This document shows positions 42,518 through 54,285 of a DNA stretch of 64,000 nucleotides, piece after piece. Origin of the DNA: Rhizophagus clarus (taxonomy: Eukaryota > Glomeromycota > Glomeromycetes > Glomerales > Glomeraceae); NCBI GenBank assembly GCA_015698045.1, contig BLAL01000197.1, positions 806,001-870,000 of the forward strand. Reading direction: 5' to 3'. The position numbers and the translations under genes were made by a program. The notes below the pieces were generated by a model, which worked only from the letters and a program-made list of their open reading frames with translations, searched no databases and was not told the origin of the DNA. How positions within the stretch are numbered: position 1 is the first letter of the stretch; every line of letters starts with the position of its first letter.

Positions 42518-43957
42518 ATGCCTCAACTTGTTGCTGATTGCTTAAACGAGATTTTTGAATATTTAGATGATGATTATGATGATTATGACAATTTTACTTT
42601 ACATTCTTGTATGTTGGTAAATCGACTTTGGTGTGAAGTTTCTGTGAGAATTTTATGGAGAGATACTTCGAATTATAGTACTTCAAATATTAAGACTTTA
42701 ATTGGTTGTCTTCCAAATGAGTCACGAGATATTTTACAAAATAATGAAATTAATATTTCTCCCTCAACTTCAAAATTACCGATTTTCAATTATGCATCAT
42801 TTTGTGAAGTTCTATCAGTCAATGAAATTCATGATAAACTTGAAAAGCTACTCGAACAATCCATTACAATAGTAGAACAAGAAATATTAAAATTGTTTAT
42901 GAACCAAATACCTTCACTTAAACGATTAGAAATTATTGAATTTGATACGCTTGAACTTTGGAAAAATACATCTATTATCTCTTACCCTGAAATAAAGGAT
43001 TGTTTAAAAAATCTCACAGAATTATGTTGTAATTCAGATAATTCTTCTGAATTTATTTGCCAATTATCTAATGTATGCCATAGTATATTACACCTAGAAT
43101 TGATTGTTTATAGTTATATTTCGGATGAATTAGCAAATCTAATTTCTGCCCAAAAAAGTTTAGAATACATCGACATAAGGATAGAAGTGGATTATCCAGA
43201 TTTAAGTAATTTATTATCGATAGAACTTCCGAATACATTGACCAAATTAACTCTTTATGAAGAAACCAGGATTTTTGAAATTTCACTGTTATTTATTACT
43301 AAATTTATCAACTTAAAAGAACTTGAAATAAGCTTCAGATATAGTAAATCGTTTAAAGACTTTGAAATCTTACAACATACATATTTTCCACAACTGCAAA
43401 TTTTAGAACTTGAACATGCAATTCCAAAATTAAAATTATTGATAAAATTCCTAGAAATTAGCGGAAAAAATTTAAAAAAAATTTATTTAGGTGAATATGA
43501 GGGTTATTACAATAATACTAGCAACAATTCATTAAATTTAGCTATTGCTGAGTTTTGTCCAAATCTTAGAAAACTTTCAACAGTAATTAGAAAAAAAGAA
43601 TTAAAATCATTTAAAAAAATTCTTGATAATTGTCAACATTTGGAAAGTATTACAATTCGGTGTGGAGATTCATATTTGAATGAAAAGGAATCATTAGAGG
43701 CAGTTGTGAAATATTCAAAAAGTATTCACAAAATTGAATTAAATTATCATTATGATGATATAAAATTAGGAATACTTCCAGAAGAATTAGAGTCATTTTT
43801 TGTAAGTTGGTCAAACTGTATATCACGAAAATCCCTTTCTTTAAAGATCATAACTTCGGATGTAGTAAATAGCTTAGATGCAAATGAAGATAATATGAAA
43901 ATAATTGATAAATATATTAAATTAGGTGTTATTAAGAAATTCAAAGTTATTATATAA
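42518..43957 (+). CDS. F-box protein with LRR-like C-terminal region
   Basis: A 479-residue paralogue of the gene at 40269. I choose the ATG of MPQLVADCLNEIFEYLDDDY because the F-box of the other copies begins there; 13 further residues upstream in frame (MKNFFSFSLLFKI) have no counterpart. F-box with CMLVNRLWCEVSVRILWRDT, then STSNIKTLIGCLPNES, LRR-like units (LKRLEIIEFD, LKNLTELCC, LEYIDIRIE, LKELEISF, LQILELEH, LESITIRCGD) and the family ending ILPEELESFFVSW ... LGVIKKFKVII. Likely an SCF substrate adaptor; substrate unknown. Same strand as the three other family members between 33385 and here. Confidence 0.9.
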   Translation: MPQLVADCLNEIFEYLDDDYDDYDNFTLHSCMLVNRLWCEVSVRILWRDTSNYSTSNIKTLIGCLPNESRDILQNNEINISPSTSKLPIFNYASFCEVLSVNEIHDKLEKLLEQSITIVEQEILKLFMNQIPSLKRLEIIEFDTLELWKNTSIISYPEIKDCLKNLTELCCNSDNSSEFICQLSNVCHSILHLELIVYSYISDELANLISAQKSLEYIDIRIEVDYPDLSNLLSIELPNTLTKLTLYEETRIFEISLLFITKFINLKELEISFRYSKSFKDFEILQHTYFPQLQILELEHAIPKLKLLIKFLEISGKNLKKIYLGEYEGYYNNTSNNSLNLAIAEFCPNLRKLSTVIRKKELKSFKKILDNCQHLESITIRCGDSYLNEKESLEAVVKYSKSIHKIELNYHYDDIKLGILPEELESFFVSWSNCISRKSLSLKIITSDVVNSLDANEDNMKIIDKYIKLGVIKKFKVII

Positions 43958-44350
43958 TGAATAATTCAAATTCAATTAAAATACTAGTAGTATATGCTAA
44001 ACTAGTATGAATTTCGTGCATATCTTTTATTTTGTGCCGTTAAAGTAGTTTCTGACAAGTAGTTTTTACCATAATTTTATTTTATTCCTAAAAATAAAAA
44101 TTGTTGTATTTCTTGGAAGTGAGAAAATAAACATTCGAATAATAAATATTAAGTCAATTTTAATTTTCCCAAATATGACATTATCAGATATAACGACTGA
44201 AAAATGTATTAACAGGTTTAAGTTTTTGTTCAAATATAATAATCAATACATTTCTTTCGCTAATAATATACAAAATAAATATAGAAACATTTTTTTTTTT
44301 TACTTTTTGCTTTTCATTCCTACAGTAAATTATTCTGCTTTTATTTCAAA

Positions 44351-45254
44351 ATGTTCGACAAAGTTGAAATGCATCTTACTAATGATTCATCAAATATATC
44401 AAATACTTTTAATTCATCATGTAAAAAAATCACTCAATTTATTAAAACTTTTGAAAAAAATGGTTATGAAAGAAATAGATCCTACCATTCGAAATATTAA
44501 TAAAAATATGTATGAGGAAGATCTGGGCATCATCGTAAACGAATTGATTAATCTTACTTTTAAAGATTTAAATAAAGAGGATGAAGATAATGTAAGAAAG
44601 CAACATATTTTTAATTACATTGAAAATCACAATATAATTTTACTAGAATTATATAATTGGCTTTTAAATAATCAAATTAATTCAAATTCTATTTATTTTC
44701 TTGGTTATTTTAATTATTATGGAATTGAAACAAATATTAATAAACAAAAAGTACTTGAATTATATCAAAAAGCGGCAAAATTAGGAAATGTTGTAGCTCA
44801 ATTAGACCTTTCTGCTATGTATATAAAAATGAGTATTGAAAAAAATTATGACAAGGCTTTTGAATTATCCAAAAAGTTAGTAATCCAAATGCGATAAATA
44901 GGTTAGGATATTGTTATGAAAATGGAATTGGAACTGATATAAATGAACAAAAAGCAATTGAACTATTTAAAAAAGCAGCGGATTTAGGAAATCAAAATGG
45001 TATTGATAACTTAGGTTGTTGTTATTATTTCGGAACTGGAACTAATATTAATAAGCAAAAAGCATTTGAATTATTTCAAAAAGCAGCAAATTTAGGAAAT
45101 CCTTTATCCCAGTATAACCTTGTTTTGATGTATGAGAATGAAAATGCTATTAAAAAAGAAATAGCTCTGGCAATTTATTGGTATAAAAAAATCTGCTGAA
45201 CAAGGACATATATTAAACGCTAAAGAAAAGTTGGAGAATTTTTCTGAAAATTAA
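44351..45254 (+). pseudogene. Sel1-repeat protein (copy 5), frameshifted
   Basis: The only copy on the plus strand. By alignment it starts MFDKVEMHLTNDSSNIS at 44351 and shifts frame at an A-run near 44455 just before KEIDPTIRNINKNMYEEDL. It keeps repeats LGYFNYYGIETNINKQKVL and LSAMYIKMSIEKNYDKAF, then loses the frame near 44880. It resumes with LGYCYENGIGTDINEQKAI, LGCCYYFGTGTNINKQKAF and LVLMYENENAIKKEIALAI, then shifts again in an A7 run near 45186 before SAEQGH. It has one more Sel1 unit than copies 1-4. Two shifts lie in homopolymers, so assembly error should be excluded. Confidence 0.8.
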
Positions 45255-46897
45255 ATATTGAATTCTATGAATATTAATGTTAATTTCTGTTGTAATATTG
45301 TATTGTGTATAAAATTTTTCATATTTTTATATTAAGCACTATCCTTGGTAATAAAGATTATTTTTTTTAGTAACTTAAATTAAAAGACTTGATATCTATA
45401 AATTTATCTATAAAATTTATCTATAATTCTTTGAAGTTTATTTTATATGACAAGTATTATTTTTTTCTTTGAATCTCCATCATCAAAAATTTTAGTATTT
45501 GTTCATAAGACAATCAACTCTTAATCAGCAGGTTATAAACAGTGTTTTTCGAAATTGTACCATAAAATCCTCAAGGTTGTCAAAGTGTCATGGAATAAAT
45601 TTCGAGAACATCTCAACATCACGTTCGAAATCTAACACCATCTCCAATTATTATGCTTATTATTTCTAGTGATCTTTCCTTCGCACTCTTTTCTCACTCA
45701 CATCGTTAACATCTGGAATTTGGAATCTTTGTAAAAACAGCTTATTTCATAGAGGCCAGAAGGTTTAAAGAAGGTTTTAATTGAAATAATTCCTGAGCAA
45801 CTAAGAATCAGTTCGTTCTTTAGAAATCGTTGGGTATCTCTCCGAATCTTGGCATTTTTCCGCCTATGAGAAATTCATCGTAATATGAATAAGATCGAGA
45901 AATCAAAGATTTAATTAACAATGTATAAAGAACATATGCCACTCACACTTGAAAAGAATCTACAAGAACGACTGAACGTCGAAAAGATGATCATGAAAAG
46001 GAGTAAAGTGGGTATACGAAGAGAATTAATGATACAAGAAGAGAAGTTGAAAAACATATCAATGTCAGATAGATCAAACGCGACAAGAACCTAAAAAAGA
46101 CGTTATTGGTAAATGTTGAGAAAGATGAAAAGAGAATTTAATGAGAGAGATTGAGTCATTGCGCCAAAAAAAAAGTGTGCCAAGAAAGAGTAATGCTGCT
46201 GAAATCATCACAAACGAACTCGAATTACCTTTTCATTTCTCTTTCTTCCGTTATTCTCTCCTCTTGTATTTACTCGTAATTATTATATTAACGTTAACAT
46301 TCGCAAAATAAAAGGTCAAACTACTGTTCAAGATAGAGTCACAAGCCAAATCATCCTAAAAACTTCATAATACAAGGTTCATGAATTATTAATTGCTATT
46401 TCCCCTTATTCTTAACATGGAAGTCGTAGATATCATTGATCATTATGATGAAGCTAACGTCCTGTATGCAATATTTAACTATTGATAGACTTTTATCTTT
46501 TAAATAAACATCATCGACAAAAATATCAATAGGGAAAACTGTATTTATAAATATTTTTGGACTAATCAAAGATTATAATATGCTTAGTATCTTTTCATGA
46601 AAAACCTTTATCATTTTTTTTTTACGAACAAATTAGGTTTATCAGTTTATGTTAATGTCAGTTTACGTGAAGAAATGGGACATAATAATTAGAAAAAAAA
46701 TATTACACGAGTAATCAATCGTTTACTTTACCAGTTCTAAATGAACAATTAATAAAAATTATTATTCAGAAAACTAAGCACCATTACTGCTATTGAATAC
46801 AAAGACATGTATATCAAATACTATTTATTTAATCTTTAAACAAAGCGAATTTCTAAATAAATATGATCTTAATAATAATAATATACTAATAATCACC
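45255..46897. other. Non-coding interval
   Basis: No gene that I can support. 45990-46200 has a Lys/Glu-rich coiled-coil-like text broken by many stops. Confidence 0.4.
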
Positions 46898-49800
46898 TCA
46901 TCGAACAACCGAACAACAGGTGTTTTGATGATTATGTAACAAATGAATTAAATGATCAATTTTATTTTGCAATACTTGATTATTATTAGATTGAATTTTT
47001 GAAGTGATTAATAAAGTTCGAGATTTATCCTCATCTTCATCAACAAACCAACATGATGATAACGGAATTTCTCGCTCTCTCCTTTGAGGAATGTTAGAAT
47101 CTTCATCAATGAACCAATATGATGATGATAATGGAATTTCTCGTTCTTTATTTTGTGAAGTATTAAAAGAAAGATCTTGAAGAAGAGAATTAATCAGATT
47201 TCTATCATCACCACTATCATCATCATTATCACTATTATTATCATCATTAACATCATTACCATAATAACATAAATTGCCATTATCACCTTCAGTCGAGAAA
47301 TTTTTATGACAGTCTCTAGCTTTCTCAGATTTTTTTAACCACCTTTCAATATAATCAGATCTTGCGGAAAAATAAATGTATCGAGGATTTTCTTCTTTAT
47401 TCCCGAATAATTTTTCAGTTGTTTCATAGTCTGCGATCATTTCTGCCCGGAATTTTAATACTGCATGTCTACTAACTTCTTTTGCATCATCAAATGCTGA
47501 GCTAAAATTAAATAAATTAGTTAGTAATAGTTTTACACAATTAATTATTCAAATAAGTTAGTGTAATGAACTTACGCCATAATTGCGATTAACATGTTCT
47601 GTAAAATTATAACAAGAAGAATACTACCAATAAGAGTAAAAAAATCTACTGACCAGTCGTTTAGATCTAATTGATCCCAACGGCCATTTGTCCAAAAGTA
47701 TACTGCCTCGATAGATTTAGGTAAAGTTGAGTAATAATCTTTTGTAGAGTCACTTCTGAGTAAAACATACCTATCAAATAAATCAAATAATTAAAAGGTT
47801 TATAGTTAATAATTATGGTAACAATATTAGCTACATTAATTAAGATTATACTTAAATATAACTAACATAGAAAACCCGATCCCAAAAGTAAACAAAAGAA
47901 TAAAAAGTAAGAAAGGTATTATTTGTTTCACGATATTAGTGATAATATAAATGTATGCCCCGGTTTTTTCAAAGTATCGTAATAACTATTATTTTCCAAG
48001 TACCGTTATGATTTAAAATATCACACGTAATAATGCATATTGATATATTAACAAGATAAAATTAGCTTACCAATACAAGTTCAAATGAAATTACTAAAAT
48101 TGTAAATGATGTAAATGATGTGTAAATGATTAGTGATGCCATATCATTAATATCATCCCGATCTAAGCCAAAAGGATGTATACTAATAACAATTAATGGC
48201 AAAATTACCGAAAATAAATCGAAAAAATTGTAAAAATTGAAATATCTTTTCCATCCAACATATTTTAGCTGAATTCTTTCAGTATTTAATAAATAACCTC
48301 CAATCCAATGAAGTGTAATAGGCTTTCCAATTCCATATATTCTATGGAATACAAATAGTAAATCTAGATTACTATATTCTCCACTTTTTATCTTATTTTT
48401 CTCCATAGAATCAAAAATACTATCAGCATCAGTTCCATCAATAGCACGTACTATTAAGGCAAAATTCACTGCAAATATAAAATATAATAATATTTGTCTA
48501 AAGTAGTAACCTCTTGCCAAATTCCATTTAAAATCAATTATTGCGGCTATTGAAGGATTATCATAAATTTCCGCACTATTTTCATTTAAAATCATTCGCA
48601 AGAATGGACTCATTTTTTTTTCTTCTTTGATTACATGACCATGTGGCCAAATTAACAATTTTAGGAATTTTAAAAAAATCATCCAGCATCCTTTTCGTTT
48701 ATCATCAATTCCTTCAGGATACAAAGTGAAATCTGGGAGGGGAACCATGTAAACTTGATTAGGAGTGGAAGCAGATTTTGTCCTAGTTATATTTAAAAAC
48801 ATCCTTTTTGGCGGAGGTATTATTTAAAAATGTTAATTTTGCTAAAATATTTTATTTTGCTAATCGATTATTATAAATATTACCTTTGTTTACTGTGAAA
48901 AAGTAATTTTCGCAAAAAATTACCACCATTTTCTCTCTTGGAAAGAGAAGTATCCACTTTTATTGCATGTATATTTTTATTATTTTTTTTGATAATATCC
49001 TTTATAACCTTATTATTGAAATGTTCTAAGCAAACTTCATTAGAGCCAAAACAAGATTTTTGAAATAATTCTTTAACGTAAAATACTAATCGGTATTCAT
49101 AGAGTAATGGAATTCCTTTAACAACAGTGAACATCCAATTAGGAGTTTTTACGGCATTATCTGAATAATAATCTAGTAAGTACTTAATTATAATTGTGTC
49201 TTTACGATGTTTTCCATTTGTACATTTAATAGCAATTTCAAGATCAGTTTCTTTAATTTGTTTGTTCCATGAATAACACCTCGGAATATGTAAATATTTG
49301 CTTTTTTTATCATTATCTTTAGAAGATAAAATTTTTCTGATGATGGAAACACGATTACCACGAATAAGACTTGCCATAATATTAAAACGTATATCTAACA
49401 ATCTCCATAATCCACACTTCTTAAAGAAACATTTTTTAATAATAGATTCAGTTTGTTGGATTAGATTTTCAATTTGAAGCTGTTTCTTTAAATCAGTTGA
49501 TTCACTCCTTATTTTTTCAAGGAATTCTAATGTTTGACATGCATCTACTGGAGGATTAACTTTTTCAGGCCATTCAAACTCGATTTCATTTCCAAGTTGA
49601 GGTGAATTTCCAGAAGGCAAATTCAATTTTAAATAGAAACCATTATGTCCAATTTTTAAATGTTGAATTTGAAATTGTTTGTGATTTTCTGTATGCTTGT
49701 TTGCCCAAATATATTCGAGAACCTTTGAAATACTATTTTTTTTACGCCACACTTGAATAGTTGATACTCCAATAATTAATTGAATAGATTTATTATCATC

Positions 49801-51351
49801 AAGGTATACTGAAATGCGTTTGTATCCTTTATTATATAACCATGGTTCAGGATGTTTTACAATAATACGCTTATCATTTTCAGAATTAAAGCATAAACGT
49901 TCTCCAAAAGAATTATAAACTAAATGATAACCCGTTAAAAATGAGAATGATGGTAGTACATTTAATATGAAGGATTCATCTACTATATAGTGAGATCTGT
50001 CATAAATAATGATATTTCTCATATTATTACTTTCAGAACTTAATAATTTAACGATTTCTGGTTCTTTCAATAGAGAAATAATGGAACCATTTTCTGTTAT
50101 AGTAATAAGATTTCCAGAAGAATTAACTAGCCTTTGAGAATATTTATATTTTGTAGGAAAGAGGGAAGAATTATCATTCATCTTTTTAATACAATTATCT
50201 GAGCAATCAAATAAATCCCAGATTACAATAATAGGTGTAACATCAATTTCTTCAGTCTTATTATTGTATCTTAATTTCTCAATGACAATTAACAATTTAT
50301 TATCATCTTGAATAAAATCAAAATAAAGTATTTGAATGTTTTTGTCTTTAAATTTCCTTGTGGTAACTTTTAAACCATTTTCCATTAAATAAATTGTAAT
50401 ACAATTTGCACCATGACAATAAGCAAAAAGAGTTTCATTAATTGAAATACTAAAACAAGAAGGACCATTTCCTATAACATATTCGTCAGGTTTTTGAAAA
50501 GTGCATTCTAAAAAGTTCATTTTTAAATTATAAATTTCAACAGCTTGTACTTTATCTTTATAATCTTCTACAACAAGTCGTCCTTTTATTAAACTTCGTT
50601 GAATGAATGACCAAGTTTCGTTAGCTGATAACTTTTTCAATTTGTTTAAAAACCTTGTTGGAAAATTAAAATATTCTATTGGTTCATTAGATCGAAAGAA
50701 ATTAAACCAATCATTATTTTGTTTTTTATTAATAATTTCTCTAATTTTTTCATGTTTTATTAAATACTTAATGATTCCGTTCATATTAATAAGAATTATT
50801 TCAGTCGAATCATCATCTTTATTATCTAAGAATTTAACTATACCACCGATGTTATTAATACTTGAAAATATTCTCGATTGTTGTGTTGCAGAAATAATCC
50901 ATGTAGACTCTAAATTTGTTTCGGTATAAATCACATTCTCATTATTCATATTGACGCCAATTTCTTTACCGGAATGATCCTCATATTTCATATCGGATTT
51001 AAAATGAGAGATTGCAATTAGAAAATCAATAGTCCCATCGGCTAAAATAAATTCGTTAGATATCGATAAACTCCATTTTACTTTTTCCAAAGGCACATCG
51101 ATATTTTCAAATCCAGCACAATTTATTTCGCTTGATTGTGTTAGATCATCAAATTTATATAATTTTAATTGAAGAGTTTCGGTGTTTAATGTTATTACTT
51201 GAGCACCGTCTGAACTCGTAGCAATATATTGACGCTCGTCACGTGAGGTTAAATGTTTTGAACCAAATGAATAAATTGAAGCAATTTCTGCCTTTTCTTC
51301 ATCATCCAATGAATACGATGTTGATTTTTTGTGGAATGTCATAATAATCAA
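46898..51351 (-). CDS. Ion-transport (TRP-like) channel with N-terminal propeller-like region, five exons
   Basis: Exons 48884-51351, 48071-48803, 47852-47985, 47576-47770 and 46898-47501 join in phase through four introns of 70-85 bp with GT...AG ends, giving about 1,377 residues. Residues 1-600 contain WD40/beta-propeller-like strands (YIATSSDGAQVITLNTETLQ, SCFSISINETLFAYCHGANC). About 620-820 is helical, ankyrin-like. Exons 2-4 hold membrane segments (ILLYFIFAVNFALIV, FFDLFSVILPLIVISI, YTSFTSFTILVISFELVL, IIPFLLFILLFTFGIGFSML), a re-entrant/pore-like stretch (YFWTNGRWDQLDLNDW) and a last helix FFTLIGSILLVIILQNMLIA. The cytosolic tail is acidic with a repeated REIPLSS-x-WF-x-DED. Likely a cation channel regulated through the propeller; ion and signal unknown. 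The acceptor before exon 2 (AAAAAG) is weak. Confidence 0.83.
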
Positions 51352-52177
51352 TGTATATGATTAATAATAAAAAAAAAGTCGTTAACTTTAACAACATCGT
51401 ATTCATTGTATTTATATATTTAAAAACAACTCAGAAATGCTGTCTGTATACATTTAATGTGTGACATCATATCATTTTTTTTTTCATGGGAACTGTTTCT
51501 TTGTTTGGACAATTTCGGAGTGCTATTTGTAACACACAACCTTTGTTGATCTTATTTTGGAATATAGAGTCACGTATTTTTACTTTGTCCATTATATGAC
51601 GATCTTTTTTTCCACATATACTGTAAGATTTAAAAGTAAACTGTTAAAAAGATAACCATCATGATAAAATCCATCAAGGAGAATGTGTTAGTTTTAAAAT
51701 AATTCTTTATTATATGTTACAAGAACTGTATATAGTTGTTGGGTGCTTAATTTGGATAGTTCGGTCGCGCAAGAGATATACAGTACAATGAAACTACTGT
51801 ATAAAGATACTGTATTAAGAAGTTATTGAGTTTGCCCAGGCTCATTACGAAACATTTTTATTTTGTCCAAAACCGGATTTACTAGTAAGTTTCAAACTTT
51901 ACATCACAAATTTTTTCTACTTTAATTACTGGTCAGTAAAATTTACGAGATTCTTATCTTCAACCCTATAAGAAATCCGTATACGAAAATGATGCGTTTC
52001 GTATACAATTATCATACGTTTTTGTAGATTCCGTATAGCAATTCCGGCCGTATATTTAATACACAATTCATTTTTGAACATTTTTTCAAAAAAATTAATA
52101 TATACGGAATGTATACGCCTATACGGAATTTATACGGAATTTTTAGACTTAATAATTTATTGGCATTTCGTATCAGG
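51352..52177. other. Upstream region of the channel gene and spacer
   Basis: No gene. Near 51975-52010 and 52095-52140 the words GTATACG, TATACGGAAT and their complements recur and can fold. Confidence 0.4.
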
Positions 52178-52219
52178 TATCATAACACGTGATCACGTGA
52201 TTATTGTTTTGTTATGATA
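52178..52219. repeat. Foldback with nested perfect palindrome
   Basis: Arms TATCATAACA/TGTTATGATA enclose the 14-bp perfect palindrome CACGTGATCACGTG. The latter is also a double E-box-like site. No gene follows directly. Confidence 0.6.
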
Positions 52220-52900
52220 CGTTTTTTGTTTCCCTCCCCATTTTTTATTTATACCCTCCTTTTTTTATTTCCCATATTTTTTTTTTCTCTTGATTTTCTT
52301 CTCACCCGCTACTCCTTTCTTTTCTTTCTATTCTACTCTTTATTCCAATCCCTCCTTTTTAAAAAAAAATTTTTTTTTATTTTTATTATTCATTTTTCAC
52401 CCATGCACCTCGCTCCCCTTTCTTTTGTAAATATTTTTTTTTCGTTAAAAATAATTTTTTACATTGAAGTTAATATTTTTTTTTTTGTTTAATTTTCTAA
52501 TAGGGTGAGAGTCTTTTTCTTTTTAAAGATCAGGTTCAGGTTTCTTTTCTTTTTGTGAGTTAGTTCACTCTTTTTTTTTTGTAAGATGCTTCAAAGACTT
52601 TTTTTTTTGTAGGTTAATTCCAGATTTTTTTACTTTTGTAGGTAATTTAGTTTCTCTTTTTGTAGTAGATCAGTTGAGACTTCTTTTTCTCTGTTGTAAG
52701 TTAGTTCTTTTTGTAAGTTATTTCATTTTCACATGTTGATTTTTTTTTCGTGGGTTGGTTACTTTCTTTGTGGGTTTCTTTCTTTGTGAGTTGATTTCTT
52801 TCTTTGCAGGTTGATTTATTTTTTCGTGTTGATTTCTTTTTGTGGGTTGTTTTTTTCATGTTTTTTTTTGTAGGCATGCAACTCTTGGAGACTAGCATAG
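52220..52900 (-). repeat. Pyrimidine/T-rich simple-sequence tract
   Basis: T- and TC-rich low-complexity sequence, later with a loose TTTTTGTAGGTTAGTT unit. Short hydrophobic frames here are artefacts. Confidence 0.75.
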
Positions 52901-53445
52901 GATAATTCTAGAAATACTGTAGGTATAGTACAGTATAGGGGGGGGGGTTGTTTTTAATAGAGTTAAAGAAATGTAATAAGAAATGAAATATTTGTATTAA
53001 ATAAAATATTATTTATTTATTTATTATTTAAATATTGATTTAATAATATAATAAAACATATTCAATGAAAATATTATTATTTAAAAATTAAAATTAAATA
53101 ATAAAATTTATATTATAAATTATGTTAAAAAAACATATAATTTCAGTATTTTTCAGTATTTTTCAGTACATAAACCGTAATTTTATGATACGGAATTGGA
53201 TAGATTTCTGTATCACGTATTTTTTTACGTATATATTTTTATACAGAAAATTCTACATTTATTATACGATAATCATAGAATATTCATATGACTTTTTTCA
53301 TATAAAAAAACATATAAATTCCTTATCCAATTTTTTTATAGGGCAAGCAATAGTATTCAAGCTAAGATTATAAAAAATGCGGCAAGTTAGATCATGCATA
53401 ACTTTAAATAAATTAGGCTTGGCATTTTGGCATTTGATGTTAATC
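52901..53445. other. AT-rich spacer
   Basis: Contains a G9 run near 52940 and TATGATACGGAATTGG, related to words near 52100-52220. No gene. Confidence 0.4.
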
Positions 53446-53453
53446 ATCAGAAT

Positions 53454-54285
53454 TAGGGCTCTGATCAGTTTTGGTAATTACCGAACTGTACTGACTGGTT
53501 TTGTTATCAGAGCGGTTTCAGTTTTATGATTTATCAAACTGAAACTTTTGGTTTTGGTATCTGTTTTGCGATTTACTGAACCGATTTACCAATAATAAAA
53601 ATGTTTTTTTTATAAGAAAAACGTCTTTTTATTAAATAATGTAGTTAAAAAAAATGTTGCGAAATGTTTTTTACATAAACAATTTGATAAAAAATAACGT
53701 TTTGCAATGTTATTTTTGCGGAACTTGTAAAAAATGTTGCGAAACATTTTTTACATAAATAATTTAATATGAAAAATAACGTTTCACAACATTATTTTTG
53801 CGAACATTGTAAAAAACGTTGCGAAATGTTTTTACATAAACATTTGATATAAAAAAAATAATGTTTCACAACGTTATTTTTGCGAACATTGTAAAAAACG
53901 TTGTGAAATGTTTTTTACATTGGAAATTTAATATAGAAAACAACATTTCACAATGTTATTTTCCTTTTTATTTAAAAATGTTGCGAAACATTTTTATAAA
54001 ATGATTTAATATAAAAAAAACGTCTCACAACATTTTTTTTTGTCACTTTAATAAAAAACATTGTGAAACGTTTTTTTATGGATGATTTGATAAGAAAAAA
54101 TCATTTCACAACTTTTTTTTTGCTAAATGTTGTGAAACATTTTTTTACTAAAAATGTTCAGTAAATCGGTTCAGTTTTTGGTAATTACCGATCGGTTTCA
54201 GTAATCATTAATACTGATACCAATTAATTTGGTTCGGTATCAGTTTTTGCAAAAACTGAACTGAACTGAACTGATCGGAGCCCTA
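53454..54285. mobile_element. hAT-like element, 832 bp, hairpin-array interior
   Basis: TIRs begin TAGGGCTCYGATCAG. Flanks ATCAGAAT and ATCAGAAC differ at one of eight bases, fitting an 8-bp hAT duplication. Sub-terminal blocks are GGTAATTACCGA and CTGAACTGAA-type words in inverted orientation. The interior (about 53600-54160) is a tandem set of units with AACGTTGCGAAACGTTTTTT and its complement. Non-coding. Confidence 0.85.

Noticed and set aside
52214..52898. Hydrophobic plus-strand frame and Lys/Thr-rich minus-strand frame
   Set aside because: Low-complexity translation of a T-rich tract.
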